Below are positions 1-10,816 of a stretch of 54,019 nt of DNA, in pieces. Made by a program: the position numbers and the translations under genes. Location: NCBI RefSeq assembly GCF_003611695.1, contig NZ_RAWE01000049.1, positions 1 to 54,019 on the forward strand. Direction: 5' to 3'. The first letter of the stretch is position 1, and every line of letters starts with the position of its first letter. This stretch comes from Corallococcus carmarthensis (lineage in GTDB: Bacteria; Myxococcota; Myxococcia; Myxococcales; Myxococcaceae). The notes below the pieces were generated by a model. It was not told where the DNA came from. It saw only the letters and a program-made list of their open reading frames with translations, and searched no databases.

Positions 1-1
1 C

Positions 2-1495
2 TCCCGTCCCTCCGCCCCGTCCTCGACGGACGCGCCCGGCCCGGGCCTGCTCGCGCTGCTGGAGGGGCTGCCGGAGGCCTTCCTCGGCGTGGACGCGGGC
101 TGGCGCATCACCTGGCTGAGCCCGCGCATGCGCGAGCTGTTGGGGCCCCGCGTCCAGCCGGGGGACGACCTGCGCAAGAAGGTGGCGGACGTGCTGGACC
201 TGGGCTCGCACCTGCGCCTGGACGCGCCCGCGACCGCGCAGCCGTCCGCCGCGCGCTACGAGCACCGCTGGCACGAAGGCGGCTTCTGCTTCGAGGTGTC
301 CACCCGCCCCGTGGACGGCGGCCTGCTGGTGCACTGCCGCGACATCACCCGCGAGTTCCAGGCCCGCCACGAGTTGCAGCGCGTGGGCCAGCTCTTCCAG
401 GCGGTGATGGAGGGCACCACCGACGCCATCTACATCAAGGACATGGAGGGCAGCTACCAGGTCATCAACTCCGCGGGCGCGCGCGCGCTGGGCCGCACCG
501 TGTCCGAAGTGCGCGGGCGCACCGACGCGGAGCTGTTCCCGCCCGAGGAGGCCCGGGCCAACCTGAAGCATGACCGGGACGTGCTCAAGGCGGGCCACCC
601 CCTCACCTACGAGGACGCGCAGAAGGCCCCCAGCGGGGAGCAGCGCGTGTGGATGTCCACCAAGGGCCCGCTGCGCGACCCGGAAGGCAACGTGTTCGGC
701 CTGTTCGGCATCAGCCGCGACATCACCCAGCGCAGGTGGGCCGAGGAAGAGGTGCTCCGGCACTCCGAGTTCCAGGAGCACCTGATGGGCATCATCAGCC
801 ACGACATCCGCAGCCCGCTCGGCGCCATCATGAACTGGTCGCGCGTGCTCGCGGCCGGTGGCCCCGCGGAGGAGACGGCGCGCACCAGCCAGCGCATCGC
901 CACCGCGGCGGTGCGCATCGAGCGGCTGACGCGCCTCTTGCTGGACTTCACCCGCGCCCGGCTGGTGGGCGGCGTGGTGATTGAACCGCGCGGCACGGAC
1001 ACGCAGGAGCTGCTGGCCAAGGTGGCGCACGAGTTCCGCGTGGCCTTCCCGCAGCGCGCCATCGTCGTGGAGCACAAGGGCAACACGCAGGGGCACTGGG
1101 ACCCGGACCGCCTGGCGCAGGTGGTGTCCAACCTGGTGGAGAACGCCCTCAAGTACAGCCCCGCGGACGAGCCCGTGCGCCTGGCCACGCACGGCCTGCG
1201 CAACAAGGTGGTGGTGACGGTCCACAACCAGGGCCGCCCCATCCCGGAAGCCACCCTGCCCCACCTCTTCGAGCCCTTCCGCCAGGGCCCGCAGCAGACG
1301 CGCACGCTGAAGATGAGCTACGGCCTGGGGCTCTACATCGTGCGCGAAATCGTGCACGCCCACGGCGGCACCATCGAGGTCACCTCCACCGAGGGCGACG
1401 GCACCACCTTCACCGTCACGCTGCCGCGCCGCGCGCCGCCCAGGAAGGGCCCGCCGCCGCCTCCTCCTCCGCCGCCTCCCGCGCACCGCCCCTGA
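2..1495 (+). CDS. PAS-PAS sensor histidine kinase, 5' end outside window
   Basis: The frame is already open at base 2 and reads straight into a PAS domain, so the gene begins upstream of the window. A second PAS domain follows (the stretch around VMEGTTDAIYIKDMEG), then a HisKA domain with the phospho-accepting His in ISHDIRSPLG (codon at 800), then a HATPase domain with N-box NLVENALKY and G2 box YGLGLYIV. The G1 box reads VHNQGRPIP, with Asn where most kinases have Asp. There is no transmembrane segment in the visible part, so it is probably cytoplasmic. The C-terminus ends in a run of ten prolines. It is one of five closely similar kinases in this window. No output partner is fused; the downstream genes are on the other strand. 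Confidence 0.9.
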   Translation, partial: SRPSAPSSTDAPGPGLLALLEGLPEAFLGVDAGWRITWLSPRMRELLGPRVQPGDDLRKKVADVLDLGSHLRLDAPATAQPSAARYEHRWHEGGFCFEVSTRPVDGGLLVHCRDITREFQARHELQRVGQLFQAVMEGTTDAIYIKDMEGSYQVINSAGARALGRTVSEVRGRTDAELFPPEEARANLKHDRDVLKAGHPLTYEDAQKAPSGEQRVWMSTKGPLRDPEGNVFGLFGISRDITQRRWAEEEVLRHSEFQEHLMGIISHDIRSPLGAIMNWSRVLAAGGPAEETARTSQRIATAAVRIERLTRLLLDFTRARLVGGVVIEPRGTDTQELLAKVAHEFRVAFPQRAIVVEHKGNTQGHWDPDRLAQVVSNLVENALKYSPADEPVRLATHGLRNKVVVTVHNQGRPIPEATLPHLFEPFRQGPQQTRTLKMSYGLGLYIVREIVHAHGGTIEVTSTEGDGTTFTVTLPRRAPPRKGPPPPPPPPPPAHRP

Positions 1496-1528
1496 AGGGC
1501 CGGGCGCGGCGGCGTCCCTTCGGCTTCC

Positions 1529-2560
1529 TCAGACGAAGCGGGAGATGAGGGGCACCAGCTCGTCCAGCGGCGCGCTGCCGTTGGACAGGCCCGCCTCCGC
1601 CACCGCGCGCGGCATGCCGTACACCACGCAGGAGGACTCGGCCTCCGTGATGACCACGCCGCCCGCTGCGCGCAGGGCCCGCGCGCCCTTGAGCCCGTCG
1701 TCGCCCATGCCGGTCAGCACCAGCCCCAGGGCGTCCCTGCCCCAGACCTCCGCCACGCTCTGGAAGAGCACGTCCACGGAAGGGTGGTGCGGGGTGCCCA
1801 GCGGATGGCGGTCCAGGCGCGCCAGGTTCAGCGCCCCGTGACGCGCCACCTTCAGGTGGTACCCCGCGCGCGCCAGCACCGCGCGGCCCGGCACCAGCTC
1901 CAGGCCGTCGCTCGCCTCCACCACCTCCAGCGCGCTCTGCGAGTCCAGCCGCTTCGCCACCGCCTCCGTGTAGCCGGCGGGGATGTGCAGCGCGAGCACC
2001 ACCGGCGCCGGGAAGTCCCTGGGCAGCGCGGACAACAGCCGCGTCAGCGCCTGCGGCCCGCCCGTGGACGTGCCCACCGCCAGGAGCTTCGGGGACGTCG
2101 CGGGCAGCGGACGCGCGGGCGGGGCGTTCACGGAGGCCTCCAGCTCGTTCGCGTAGCGCGGCACCGCGCGCCCCGCGACGCGCACCTTCTCCACCAGCTC
2201 CGCGCCCAGCTCGTAGAGCCGGTCCGTGGCGAGCGCCGTGGGCTTGTGCACCATGTCCACCGCGCCCGCCTGGAGCGCGGCCACCGCCAGCTCGCTGTCC
2301 GTGCCCGCGCTGCTCACCACCACCACGCGCGGCGCATCCGGCATTCCGGACAGCGCGCGCAGGAAGCCCGTCCCGTCCAGCGACGGCATCACCAGGTCCA
2401 GGGTGATGACGTCCGGCTTGAGCTCCGCCACCCGCTCCAGCGCGTCCAGCCCGTCGCGCGCGGTGCCCACCACCTCCAGGCCCTCCGCGTCCGACAGCAC
2501 CTTGCGCAGCACCTTGCGCGCGAACGCCGAGTCATCCACCACCAGCACGCGCAACGTCAT
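1529..2560 (-). CDS. cheB: CheB protein-glutamate methylesterase
   Basis: CheB removes methyl groups from chemoreceptor glutamates and is switched on by phosphorylation from CheA. The 343-residue product has an N-terminal receiver (acidic pair D9/D10, phospho-acceptor D55, K106) and a C-terminal methylesterase domain with the expected triad: S165 in GTSTGG, H192 in LHIP and D287 in TGMGDDG. The start is the ATG that overlaps the cheR stop in an ATGA tetranucleotide. The frame stays open further upstream, but that part only shadows cheR. It is the last gene of the seven-gene chemosensory operon. Length and motifs are normal, so it should be active. Confidence 0.95.
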   Translation of the reverse strand: MTLRVLVVDDSAFARKVLRKVLSDAEGLEVVGTARDGLDALERVAELKPDVITLDLVMPSLDGTGFLRALSGMPDAPRVVVVSSAGTDSELAVAALQAGAVDMVHKPTALATDRLYELGAELVEKVRVAGRAVPRYANELEASVNAPPARPLPATSPKLLAVGTSTGGPQALTRLLSALPRDFPAPVVLALHIPAGYTEAVAKRLDSQSALEVVEASDGLELVPGRAVLARAGYHLKVARHGALNLARLDRHPLGTPHHPSVDVLFQSVAEVWGRDALGLVLTGMGDDGLKGARALRAAGGVVITEAESSCVVYGMPRAVAEAGLSNGSAPLDELVPLISRFV

Positions 2561-3378
2561 GGCCCTGCCTTGCAGTAGAAGAACGACCCGCGGCGCTCCT
2601 CGCAGTGCAGCGCCGTGCCGAAGCGCATCAGCGATTCGGACGTGCCCACCACCAGGTGCCCGCCGGGCCGCAGCGTCCGGGTGAGTCCGTCCACCACGCG
2701 GCGCGCGGTGTCGTCCTGGAAGTAGATGAGCACGTTGCGGCAGAGGATGGCATCGCAGCTGCCCGGCGCCGGGTAGTTCGCGGTGTCCACCAGGTTGAGC
2801 TGCCGCCACTCCACCCGGGCCACCAGGTCCGGCCGCACGCGCGGACGGCCGTCCACCACGTCCAGCCAGCGCCCCTGCACACCCGGGGGCAGCGCGCGCA
2901 GACAGCGCAGGTTGTACTCCCCCGTTTGCGCGCGCTCCAGCGCCCGGGCGCTCAGGTCCGTGGCCAGGATGGACACGTCCTCCAGCACGCCCCGCGCGTC
3001 CAGGAGCATGGCCAGCGTGAGGGGCTCCTCGCCGGTGGCGCATGCCGCGCACCACACCCGGGGCTTCCGGCCGGCCCGGACCTCGGGCACGAGCAGCGAG
3101 TCCACCAGCACCTCCAGCGCCTGGGGCTCGCGGAAGAAGTACGTCTCGTGGACCAGCAGCGCTTCCACCAGCGAGTCCAGCACCGCGGGGCCCTTCGGGT
3201 CGTAGCGAAGGAAGTAGTAGTAGTCGAGCAGCGAGTCGAACCCGGCATCCAGCGCGCGGGTGGACAGCTTCTCCGCCAGCAGGTCCCGGTCCTCGGGCCC
3301 GTAGTGCAGGCCCGAGCGCTGCTCGATGAGCATCGCCAGGATGGCCAGGACCTGCGGGGACAGCGGCAGCGTGCTCAT
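2557..3378 (-). CDS. cheR: CheR chemoreceptor methyltransferase
   Basis: CheR transfers methyl groups from S-adenosylmethionine to glutamates on the chemoreceptor. The 273-residue protein has the helical N-terminal domain of the family. Its SAM-binding motif is WCAACATGEEP, a variant of the usual WSAGCSTGEEP, and CRNVLIYF follows. It starts 14 bases after the HEAT-repeat gene and its stop overlaps the cheB start, so the pair is translationally coupled. Substrate is presumably the MCP encoded in the same operon. There is no C-terminal TPR extension of the kind seen on some myxobacterial CheR/FrzF proteins. Confidence 0.94.
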   Translation of the reverse strand: MSTLPLSPQVLAILAMLIEQRSGLHYGPEDRDLLAEKLSTRALDAGFDSLLDYYYFLRYDPKGPAVLDSLVEALLVHETYFFREPQALEVLVDSLLVPEVRAGRKPRVWCAACATGEEPLTLAMLLDARGVLEDVSILATDLSARALERAQTGEYNLRCLRALPPGVQGRWLDVVDGRPRVRPDLVARVEWRQLNLVDTANYPAPGSCDAILCRNVLIYFQDDTARRVVDGLTRTLRPGGHLVVGTSESLMRFGTALHCEERRGSFFYCKAGP

Positions 3379-3392
3379 GGGCCGTGGCTTCT

Positions 3393-5762
3393 CTAGCGGC
3401 CCAGGGCCAGCAGGCAGGCGCGGCGCACTTCGGGGTCCTCGTCACGGTGGGCGGACCGGTCCAGCGCCTCGCGCGCCTCCACCGTGCCCAGCGCCGCCAC
3501 CGCGGGAGCGGCGGCCCTGCGGCCCGCGGGGCTCGCGCCGATGAGCGACTGCATCAGCGCCGCCCTCGCGTCCGCCCGGCGCATGCGCGCGAGCGCCGCC
3601 ACCAGCAGCGGCGCCGTCGCGTCGTCCGACACCTCCAGCGCCGCCATCAGCCCGGGCAGCCGCCCTTCCACCGGCAGCGCCAGCGCGCCCACCACCTGCT
3701 CGCGCAGCATCACGTCGCCCAGCAGTGACACCAGCTGCTGCGTCGCGTGCGTGCCCGTGCGCGTGGCGAGGAAGCCCACCGCCGCGCTGCGCACGCTGTC
3801 GTCCCGGTCTCCCGCCGCGCGCAGGAGCGCGGGCAGCGTCTCCGGCGCGTCGTATTCGGCGACCGCCGACAGGGCGACGAGCCGCGTGGCCGGGTCCTCC
3901 GAATGCACCGCCTCCAGCAGCACCGGCAGCGCGTCCGGACGCCGGGCCACGCCCAGCCCCAGGAGCGCCGCGCGGCGCACGTCCGCGTCCGTGGACGAGG
4001 CCGCCCGGCGCAGCGCCGCCATGGCGCTCTCCGTGTGCAGGTGCGCCAGCGCGTCCACCACCGCCACGCGCACCTGGCCCGCGTCGTCGTTGGCCAGCGC
4101 GACGATGGCGTCCGCGGCGGCCTCCTCGTTGAGCTTCCCCAGCGACTGGCACGCGTAGTAGCGCACCCACGGGTCGCGGTCGTTCAGGCCTCCCAGCAGC
4201 GTGGAGGTGATGCGCGCCTGCTTGTCCGTCTGGCCCAGCGCGCGCATGGCGGTGGCGCGCGTGCGCTCCGACTCGTGGCTCGCGGCGGCCAGGAGCGCGT
4301 CCACCGCGCGCGGGTCGTCGATGAAGGGCAGGCCGTAGATGGCCGCGTCGCGCAGCCGTTCATCCGGATCCCGCATGGCCGAAAGCAGCGCGTCCAGGCC
4401 GCGCGGGTAGCCGAAGTACGCCACGATGCGCAGCGCCGCCCGCCGCTGGCGCGCGTCCGCCGAGCGCGCCGCCTCCAGCGCCAGGGCCTCCGTGGTGTCG
4501 CTGCCCAGGGACTGGATGGCGCCCACCACCGCCTGCGACACGCGCGGGTCCTCGTCCGACAGCCGCGCGAACAGGGCCGGCACCGCGGACGTGTCGCCAA
4601 TGCGCGACAGCGTCTCCGCCGCCAGCGCGCGCACCGTCGCGTCCCGGTCCTCCAGGCACAGGAGCACGTCCGGCACCGCCGCGGAGCGCTTGCCCACGAG
4701 CGGCAGCAGCACCCGCCTGCGCGAGCTGTCCCCCTCGCGCAGCGACTGGAGGATCTGCGCGTCAGCCTCCGCGCCCAGCTCACCCAGGGCCGCCGCGGCC
4801 GCGCGCGACACGCCCAGGTCCTGCGAATCCAACAGCTTCAAGAGCCCCGTGGCCGCGTCCGCGCCGCCCACCCAGCCCAGCAGGCGCGCCACCGCGGTCT
4901 TCTCCCCCGCGTCCGCGCCCGCGATGACCTGGGCCAGCCGGCGCCCGGTGGGGTGCGGCTCCGAGGAGGTGGAGCGCAGCACCGACGGCACCGTGCGCGC
5001 GCCGCCGAAGCGCTGCACCTGCGCGTCGTGGATTTCGACCAGCGCCACCGCCGCCACGCGCACCACCGCGTCGTTGCCGCGCTGGAGCAGCCCCACGAGC
5101 GCGGGCACTGCGGCCTCCTGGCCGGTGCGGCCCAGCGCGCGCGCCGACTCCAGGACGTAGAAGGGGTCCGACAGCAGCGCCATCAGCGCCGGCACGACGG
5201 TGGGGTCGGCCGCGCGGCCCAGCACGTCGATGGCGGGGAAGATGCGGAAGAAGTTGCCGCTGCCCAGCGAGGACAGGAGCGCGTCCACCGCCGCGCCGCC
5301 GCCCACGCGGCCCAGCGCTTCGATGGCGGCCACCGCCACGTTGTCGTCCGGGTGGACGATGAGCCGCGACAACAGCGGCACGGAGCGCCGGCTGCGCCGC
5401 CGGCCCAGCACCTGGGCGGCGTCACAGACGATGGCCGGGTTGGGGTCGTCCCCCAGCGCCTCCACCGGCCCCTCCACGTCGCCGGTGGCGGCCACCAGCG
5501 CGTCCACCGCCGCGGCGATGCGCGCCTCGTTGTCCCGGCGGTGGCAGAGCACGTCGCACAGGGGCCCCACGGCGGAAGTCCCCAGGCGCGCCAGCGCGGA
5601 CACCACGGCGCGGCGCACCGCCCACGACGGCGCGTCCAGCCCGTCCACGAGCACCGGCAGACTCTCCGGGCCCCTGCGAGCCAGCTGCTCCACCTCTTCC
5701 ACCCGGGCGCGGTCATCCGCGGACAGCGACAGCGGGTGTTGCTTCACTGTCGACCCTGTCAC
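3393..5762 (-). CDS. HEAT-repeat protein of the Che operon
   Basis: A 789-residue protein made almost entirely of HEAT/PBS-lyase-type repeats of about 31 residues. The recurring pattern is V..LL..L.D.d..VR.aAa.aLg.lg. There is no signal peptide, membrane segment or catalytic motif, so a scaffold or docking role is most likely. The start is a GTG that overlaps the MCP stop (GTGA), which couples it to the receptor gene. HEAT-repeat proteins sit beside some Myxococcus Che clusters (I recall Cpc7 of the Che7 cluster), but orthology with any named protein cannot be decided here. Its place between the receptor and CheR/CheB suggests it acts on the receptor array or relays its output. Confidence 0.88.
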   Translation of the reverse strand: MTGSTVKQHPLSLSADDRARVEEVEQLARRGPESLPVLVDGLDAPSWAVRRAVVSALARLGTSAVGPLCDVLCHRRDNEARIAAAVDALVAATGDVEGPVEALGDDPNPAIVCDAAQVLGRRRSRRSVPLLSRLIVHPDDNVAVAAIEALGRVGGGAAVDALLSSLGSGNFFRIFPAIDVLGRAADPTVVPALMALLSDPFYVLESARALGRTGQEAAVPALVGLLQRGNDAVVRVAAVALVEIHDAQVQRFGGARTVPSVLRSTSSEPHPTGRRLAQVIAGADAGEKTAVARLLGWVGGADAATGLLKLLDSQDLGVSRAAAAALGELGAEADAQILQSLREGDSSRRRVLLPLVGKRSAAVPDVLLCLEDRDATVRALAAETLSRIGDTSAVPALFARLSDEDPRVSQAVVGAIQSLGSDTTEALALEAARSADARQRRAALRIVAYFGYPRGLDALLSAMRDPDERLRDAAIYGLPFIDDPRAVDALLAAASHESERTRATAMRALGQTDKQARITSTLLGGLNDRDPWVRYYACQSLGKLNEEAAADAIVALANDDAGQVRVAVVDALAHLHTESAMAALRRAASSTDADVRRAALLGLGVARRPDALPVLLEAVHSEDPATRLVALSAVAEYDAPETLPALLRAAGDRDDSVRSAAVGFLATRTGTHATQQLVSLLGDVMLREQVVGALALPVEGRLPGLMAALEVSDDATAPLLVAALARMRRADARAALMQSLIGASPAGRRAAAPAVAALGTVEAREALDRSAHRDEDPEVRRACLLALGR

Positions 5763-8299
5763 GTGGGCTGCTCCCGCGTATTTCGTGGCGTCCCTGACTC
5801 CTGGGCGCCCAGGAGCCCGCTCAAGTGGGCCAGTCCCTCCACCTGCTCCCCGTTCAGCCGCGCCAGCTGCCCCAGCCGGCCCGCGACCTCCCGCACCTCG
5901 TGGGCGGTGGCGGCCGTGGAGCGCGCCTGCTGGGCGGTGGTGACGGCGATCTCCCGCGCCCGCGTCCGCATCTCCTCCACGGACCGGCCCAGCTGTTCGG
6001 TCACGGTGGCCTGCTCCTGCACCGCCTTGGCCACCACCGCAGCGCCGGAGGCCTGCTTCGCGGTGGACGTGGTGAGCATGCTCAGCGCCTCTGACTGCTC
6101 ATCCAGCGCGCGCGCGGTCGTCTTCGCCACCCGGCGCACCTCCTCCGCGCCGCGCACCAGCGACGTGAGCGCCTGGGCCTGCTCCTCCGTGGCGCGCGTC
6201 ACCTCCTTGGCCAGGTTCGCCACCTGGCGGCTGGCCACCTCGCCCTGCTTGAGGGCGCGGGCCTGCTCCGCCATGGCGCGCGTGGACTGGGCCACCTCCT
6301 TGCGCGTGGCCTCCATGGCGCGCGTCACCTCCTGCGCGGCCTTGGCCTGCTCCGCGATGCCGGTGAGCGTGCGCTGCGTGGAGGACGCCACCTCCTGCGC
6401 CGTGGCCCCCAGCACCGCCACCTGCTGGCCCTGCGCCATCACCGCGCCGCTCACGCCCTGCACCAGCTGGCGCATCTGCGCCGTGCTCCGGGCCAGGTCC
6501 GTGGCGGCCTGCGCCTGCTCCTGCATCGCGCGCGACACCTTCTCCGCCACCTCCGTCAGCTGGGTGTTGGAGCGCACCGCGTCGCGCAGCGCCTTGGCCT
6601 GGTCCTGGGTGGCCTGGGTGGTCTGCCGCGCCATGCGCCGCATCTCCGTGCCACCCTGGTTCAGCGCCTGCGCGGCCTGCGCCTGCTCCACCGAGGACGC
6701 GGCGATGAGCCGTCCCTGCTCGCTCACCTTCGCCGTGGCCTGCACCAGCGCCTGCACCGCCTGCACCTGCTCCGTCGACGCACGCGACGCCTCGCGCACG
6801 TTCTGGCCCAGGTCGTCCACCCCCTTGAGGATGGTGCCCAGCGCCCGCTCCGCGTCGCCCGCCAGCGCCGCGCCCTCGTCCGCCGCGCGCACGCCCTCGC
6901 CGGTGGCCGCCGCCGCCTCGCGCGCCGTCGTCTGGAGGCCCCGGACAATCTTCGCGACGTCGCTGCTGGCCGCCGCCGCGCGGTCCGCCAGGGCGCGGAT
7001 CTCCTCCGCCACCACCGCGAAGCCGCGGCCGTGTTCCCCGGCGCGCGCCGCCTCGATGCTGGCGTTGAGCGACAGGAGGTTGGTGCGGTCCGCGATGAGG
7101 TTGATGGTCTGCACGATGTCGCCAATCTCCTCGGCGCGCCGGCCCATCTCCTTCATCACCCCGGACGACTCCACGATGGACTGGCGGATGCGGCCGAAGC
7201 CCGCGATGGAGCGCGCCACGGTGACGCCGCCCTCGCGCGCGCTCGTGCCCACGCGCTCCGCCGCCAGCCGCGCCTCTTCCGTCAGCTGCGCCGCGCGCCG
7301 GGTGGACGACTCCAGCTGCGAGGACGCGGTGGCGCTGGTGGACGCCAGGCCATTGATGCTCTCCGCCGCGCGCGCCACCGCCTGGGCGGAGCGCGACAGC
7401 TGTTCGATGGTGGCCGCGTTGGTGTCCACCACGGCGGCGTTCTTCTCCGCGGTGGCGGCCACCTCCTCCACGCTGGCGGCCACCTCCTGCACGGTGGACG
7501 CGGTGGTGAGGGCGCTCGCCTCCAGGGCGCGCGTGTGCTCCGCGACGCCGCGCGTGCTGCGCGCCACCTGTTCGGTGGCGGCGGCCGTCTCCTCCACGCT
7601 GGAGGCCATGGTGGCCGCGTCGCGGCCCACGTCCTGGAGCGTCTTGCCCAGGGACACGACGGCGCCGGACACCTGCCCCATGCGCTCGCCCACGCCCTGC
7701 GCGTCGGCGGACAGGCGGGTGATGCCCTTGGACATCTCCTCGATGGTGGCGGCGACCTCTTCCGTGGTGGCGGCGCTCGTCTGGTTGCGCGACACCAGGT
7801 CCTCCACCGTGGCGGTCATCTCCTGCATGCTCGCCAGCAGCTCCTCGCTGGAGGCGGCCAGCTCCTCCGCGTTGGCGCTCACGCCCTTCACGGAGCGAGC
7901 CACCTCTTCCAGCGTGGTGGCCGTCACGTCCGCGCTGGTGGCGAGCGTGCCCGCGTCCTTGCGCACGCCGGACACCGACGCGGTGATCTCCTGCATCGTG
8001 CCCGCGGTGGCCTCCACCTCCTGCTGCACGCTGCGCGCGGAGGCGCTCACCGCGCCCTGGTTGCGCACCAGCGACTGCACCGCGGCGCTCGTCTCCTCCA
8101 CCTGCGCGGCCACGGACTCGATGGCGATGCGCACCTGCTCGCCCGCCGCGGCCTGCTCGTTGCCCGCGGAGGCCAGCCGGGACGCGAGCTGCTCCGTGGA
8201 CTTCACCAGGCCCGCGCCCTCCTCCACCTGGAGCGTGGTGCGCTCCGCCAGCGCCCGCGCATCCGCCAGCCGCACGCTGTTACCGTTGTCCGTCGACAT
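5759..8299 (-). CDS. Soluble methyl-accepting chemotaxis protein, all coiled coil
   Basis: An 846-residue MCP with no signal peptide, no transmembrane helix and no recognisable ligand-binding domain. The signalling hairpin tip, with [17 protein letters not shown], lies near residues 400-425, almost at the middle of the chain. About 390 residues of heptad-repeat coil precede the tip and about 430 follow it, rich in patterns such as [14 protein letters not shown]. The stretches [11 protein letters not shown] and similar look like methylation-type regions, though individual sites cannot be assigned. It is cytoplasmic by composition, in the manner of FrzCD but about twice as long. The start ATG overlaps the 3' end of cheW by 20 bases; its stop overlaps the HEAT gene start. 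Confidence 0.92.
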   Translation of the reverse strand: MSTDNGNSVRLADARALAERTTLQVEEGAGLVKSTEQLASRLASAGNEQAAAGEQVRIAIESVAAQVEETSAAVQSLVRNQGAVSASARSVQQEVEATAGTMQEITASVSGVRKDAGTLATSADVTATTLEEVARSVKGVSANAEELAASSEELLASMQEMTATVEDLVSRNQTSAATTEEVAATIEEMSKGITRLSADAQGVGERMGQVSGAVVSLGKTLQDVGRDAATMASSVEETAAATEQVARSTRGVAEHTRALEASALTTASTVQEVAASVEEVAATAEKNAAVVDTNAATIEQLSRSAQAVARAAESINGLASTSATASSQLESSTRRAAQLTEEARLAAERVGTSAREGGVTVARSIAGFGRIRQSIVESSGVMKEMGRRAEEIGDIVQTINLIADRTNLLSLNASIEAARAGEHGRGFAVVAEEIRALADRAAAASSDVAKIVRGLQTTAREAAAATGEGVRAADEGAALAGDAERALGTILKGVDDLGQNVREASRASTEQVQAVQALVQATAKVSEQGRLIAASSVEQAQAAQALNQGGTEMRRMARQTTQATQDQAKALRDAVRSNTQLTEVAEKVSRAMQEQAQAATDLARSTAQMRQLVQGVSGAVMAQGQQVAVLGATAQEVASSTQRTLTGIAEQAKAAQEVTRAMEATRKEVAQSTRAMAEQARALKQGEVASRQVANLAKEVTRATEEQAQALTSLVRGAEEVRRVAKTTARALDEQSEALSMLTTSTAKQASGAAVVAKAVQEQATVTEQLGRSVEEMRTRAREIAVTTAQQARSTAATAHEVREVAGRLGQLARLNGEQVEGLAHLSGLLGAQESGTPRNTREQPT

Positions 8300-8726
8300 C
8301 CGCTGTCTCCTCCCCTACCACGCGGGGAAAATCGATGAGCATCACCAGCCGCTGACCCACCTGCGCCACGGCCTTCACGAAACCCTTCGCGCCCTCCACC
8401 ACCATGGGTGGGGGCGGCTGGATGGTGCGCGGGTCCAGCTTCAACACCTCGCGCGCGCTGTCCACGAGCAACCCCACCGTGCGCTCGCCCAGCTGTCCCA
8501 CCACCACCCGCGAATCCAGCGACGGCGTCCCCGCGGGCAGCCCGAAGCGCATGCGGGCGTCCACCACCGGGATGACCCGGCCGCGCACCTGCACCAGTCC
8601 CGCCACGTGCGCGGGGGCGCCCGGCACCGGCGTCGCGCCGGTGAAGGACTCCATCTGCACCACGTCCGCCGCGGGCATCGCGTATTCCGTCCCGTCCACC
8701 TTGAACAGCACGTGCAGCACGTTCAT
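8280..8726 (-). CDS. cheW: CheW coupling protein
   Basis: CheW bridges the receptor tip and the P5 domain of CheA. The 148-residue product is a single CheW domain, with the core pattern [16 protein letters not shown] and [12 protein letters not shown] chose the ATG at 8726 because it overlaps the cheA stop as ATGA; a GTG four codons upstream is possible but would overlap more. The downstream MCP start lies inside its 3' end. Length is normal for a stand-alone CheW. Confidence 0.94.
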   Translation of the reverse strand: MNVLHVLFKVDGTEYAMPAADVVQMESFTGATPVPGAPAHVAGLVQVRGRVIPVVDARMRFGLPAGTPSLDSRVVVGQLGERTVGLLVDSAREVLKLDPRTIQPPPPMVVEGAKGFVKAVAQVGQRLVMLIDFPRVVGEETADVDGQR

Positions 8727-10816
8727 GACACCCACTCCCCTGACCGTGACGGCGCACGCTTGCGGCGGCCTGCTCGCGCGGCGCCAAGCGCACCCAGGTC
8801 CAGCACCAGCGTGGGCTGGCCGTCACCCAGGTCCGTGGCGCCGGCCACGCCGGGCACGCGAACCAGCGGATCCTCCAGCGGCCGCAGGACGATCTCCTGC
8901 TGCCCCAGGAGCCGGTCCACCGCGAAGGCCACCGGCTCCCCGCGCTGCCGCACGATGAGCGCCTTGGTCCCCCGGCCCGCGTCCCCGTCCGCGGACGCAG
9001 CGCCGTCCAGCAGCCGCGCCAGCGACACCAGCGGCACCGCCGCGCCCCGGCGCTCCACCAGCCCCAGGCCGTCCGCGCCCGCGGGACGCACCACGCTCCC
9101 CACGTCGATGAGCTCCTCCACCGTGCCCACCGCGACCGCGTAACGGCGGCCCGCGCACTCGAAGACGATGGCGTCCATCAGCGTCACCGTGAGGGGGACG
9201 CTGAGGGTGAAGGTGGTGCCCGCGCCCTTGCGCGTCTCCATGCGCAGCTCGCCGCCCAGCTGCTCCACGACGATGCGCCGCACGATGTCCATGCCCATGC
9301 CCCGGCCGCTGGTGCGCGTGGCCTCCTGGCGCGTGGACAGGCCGGGCCGGCACAAGAGGTCCAAGAGCGCGTCCACGGAGTCCGGCACGGGGGCGTTCGC
9401 CGCCTTCGCCACCGCCTTCGCGTCCACACCCCGCCCGTCGTCGCGCAGGGTGAGCTCCAGCTGGCCGCTGGCGCGCGCATGGCAGGTGAGGCGCACCAAT
9501 CCCTCCGGAGCCTTGCCCGCGGCCTGGCGCTCCTCGGGCAGCTCCAGCGCGTGGTCCACGGCGTTGCGCACCAGGTGCACCAGCGCGGGCAGCAGCCGGT
9601 CCGCCACCGCCTTGTCCAGCTCCGCGTCGCCCACGTCCAGCTCCAGCCGCACCGCCTTGCCCGTGGCGCGGCGCAGGCCCCGCACCAGCAGGGGCAGCCG
9701 CTCCAGCACGTCGCCCACGCGCACCATGCGCAGGCGCAGGATGGCCGAGCGCAGGTCGCGCAGCTGGCGGCCGTTCTCCTGGAGGATGGCGGTGAGCTCG
9801 CGCGTGGGCGCGCCCGCCTGGGTGAGCGCCGCCACCGCGCGCGTCAGCCGGGAGCGGTTGACGACGAGCGCCGCCAGCCACTCCATGGCCTCGTCCAGCC
9901 GGGACACCTCCACGCGCAGCAGGCCTCCGCCCCGGCGCACCTCCGGCTCGTCCAGCTCTTCTTCCAGGCCCGCGGCGCCCGGCGGGACAGCGCTGGCGGG
10001 CAGGACCGCGCTCCCCGGGGCCACGTCCACCGCCGCGGGCTCCGCGGACGCGGGCGCCTCCAGCGAGCGCACCACGGCGGGCGGGCCGCCCACGGCCTCC
10101 AGCAGCGCGGCGTCTTCCGCGCGGGTGATGAGCAGCAGCGCGAACGCGAGCGACGCGCCCCCCGCGGCGGCGCCGGACAGGGGCAGCACCTTCACGATGT
10201 CCGCGAGCTTCGCCACGCGCTCGCGCACGGTGTTGATGTTGAGGCCCTTCGCGGCGCGCTCCGACGACGGCACGAAGTCCAGCCGCAGCGCGCGCTGGCC
10301 ACCGGACAGGCCGCCCTCCAGCTGCTCGCGCTCGGACGGGGCCAGGCGGGAGGCGAACGCGGCCTCCGCGTCCAGCATCACCGGCCGGGCCCGCTTGGGG
10401 GCCGCGTCCAGCACCTGGGGTCCCAATGCCTCCAGCCGCTCCAGCAGGTTCGCGGGCGCGGGCGACGCGACCTTCCCGGCGCCCAGCTGCCGCACGCGCA
10501 CCTCGATGGCGCGCAGGCCTTCCACCAGGGGCTCCACGCTGGACTCGGGCAGCCGTCCGCCGGCCTGATCCGCCAGCCGCAGGGACGCCTCCATCCAGTG
10601 CGCCAGGGAGACGACGGGCTCCACGTCCACCATGGCGGACAGGCCCTTGAGCGTGTGCAGCGCGCGGAACAGCTCGCGCACGGCGCGCGGCTGGGCCAGC
10701 CCCTTGCGCACGGCCTCCTCCACCGCGAGCAGGTCCTTCTGTGCGGAGGCGAGCAGCTCATCCACCTCCGCCAGGTAGGCGGGGAGGAACTCCGCGAACT
10801 CCCCGGTCCCGCTCAC
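8723..10816 (-). CDS. cheA: CheA chemotaxis histidine kinase
   Basis: CheA autophosphorylates on a histidine in its HPt domain and passes the phosphate to the receiver and to CheB. The 697-residue protein has an N-terminal HPt domain with H54 in LHTLKG, a P2-like segment around residues 190-250, a dimerisation domain, and a catalytic domain with N-box LVHLVRNAVDHALE, G1 box DDGRGVD and G2 box GRGMGMDIVR. The C-terminal P5 CheW-like domain starts near DAIVFECAGRRYAV. All catalytic motifs are intact. It overlaps the upstream receiver gene by four bases and the cheW start by four bases. Confidence 0.95.
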   Translation of the reverse strand: MSGTGEFAEFLPAYLAEVDELLASAQKDLLAVEEAVRKGLAQPRAVRELFRALHTLKGLSAMVDVEPVVSLAHWMEASLRLADQAGGRLPESSVEPLVEGLRAIEVRVRQLGAGKVASPAPANLLERLEALGPQVLDAAPKRARPVMLDAEAAFASRLAPSEREQLEGGLSGGQRALRLDFVPSSERAAKGLNINTVRERVAKLADIVKVLPLSGAAAGGASLAFALLLITRAEDAALLEAVGGPPAVVRSLEAPASAEPAAVDVAPGSAVLPASAVPPGAAGLEEELDEPEVRRGGGLLRVEVSRLDEAMEWLAALVVNRSRLTRAVAALTQAGAPTRELTAILQENGRQLRDLRSAILRLRMVRVGDVLERLPLLVRGLRRATGKAVRLELDVGDAELDKAVADRLLPALVHLVRNAVDHALELPEERQAAGKAPEGLVRLTCHARASGQLELTLRDDGRGVDAKAVAKAANAPVPDSVDALLDLLCRPGLSTRQEATRTSGRGMGMDIVRRIVVEQLGGELRMETRKGAGTTFTLSVPLTVTLMDAIVFECAGRRYAVAVGTVEELIDVGSVVRPAGADGLGLVERRGAAVPLVSLARLLDGAASADGDAGRGTKALIVRQRGEPVAFAVDRLLGQQEIVLRPLEDPLVRVPGVAGATDLGDGQPTLVLDLGALGAARAGRRKRAPSRSGEWVS

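Noticed and set aside
3747-9143. A 1798-codon open frame on the plus strand
   Set aside because: It lies wholly antisense to the che operon genes, whose domains and coupled starts are unmistakable. Its translation is a low-complexity Arg/Ala/His mix produced by GC-rich third positions of the opposite strand.
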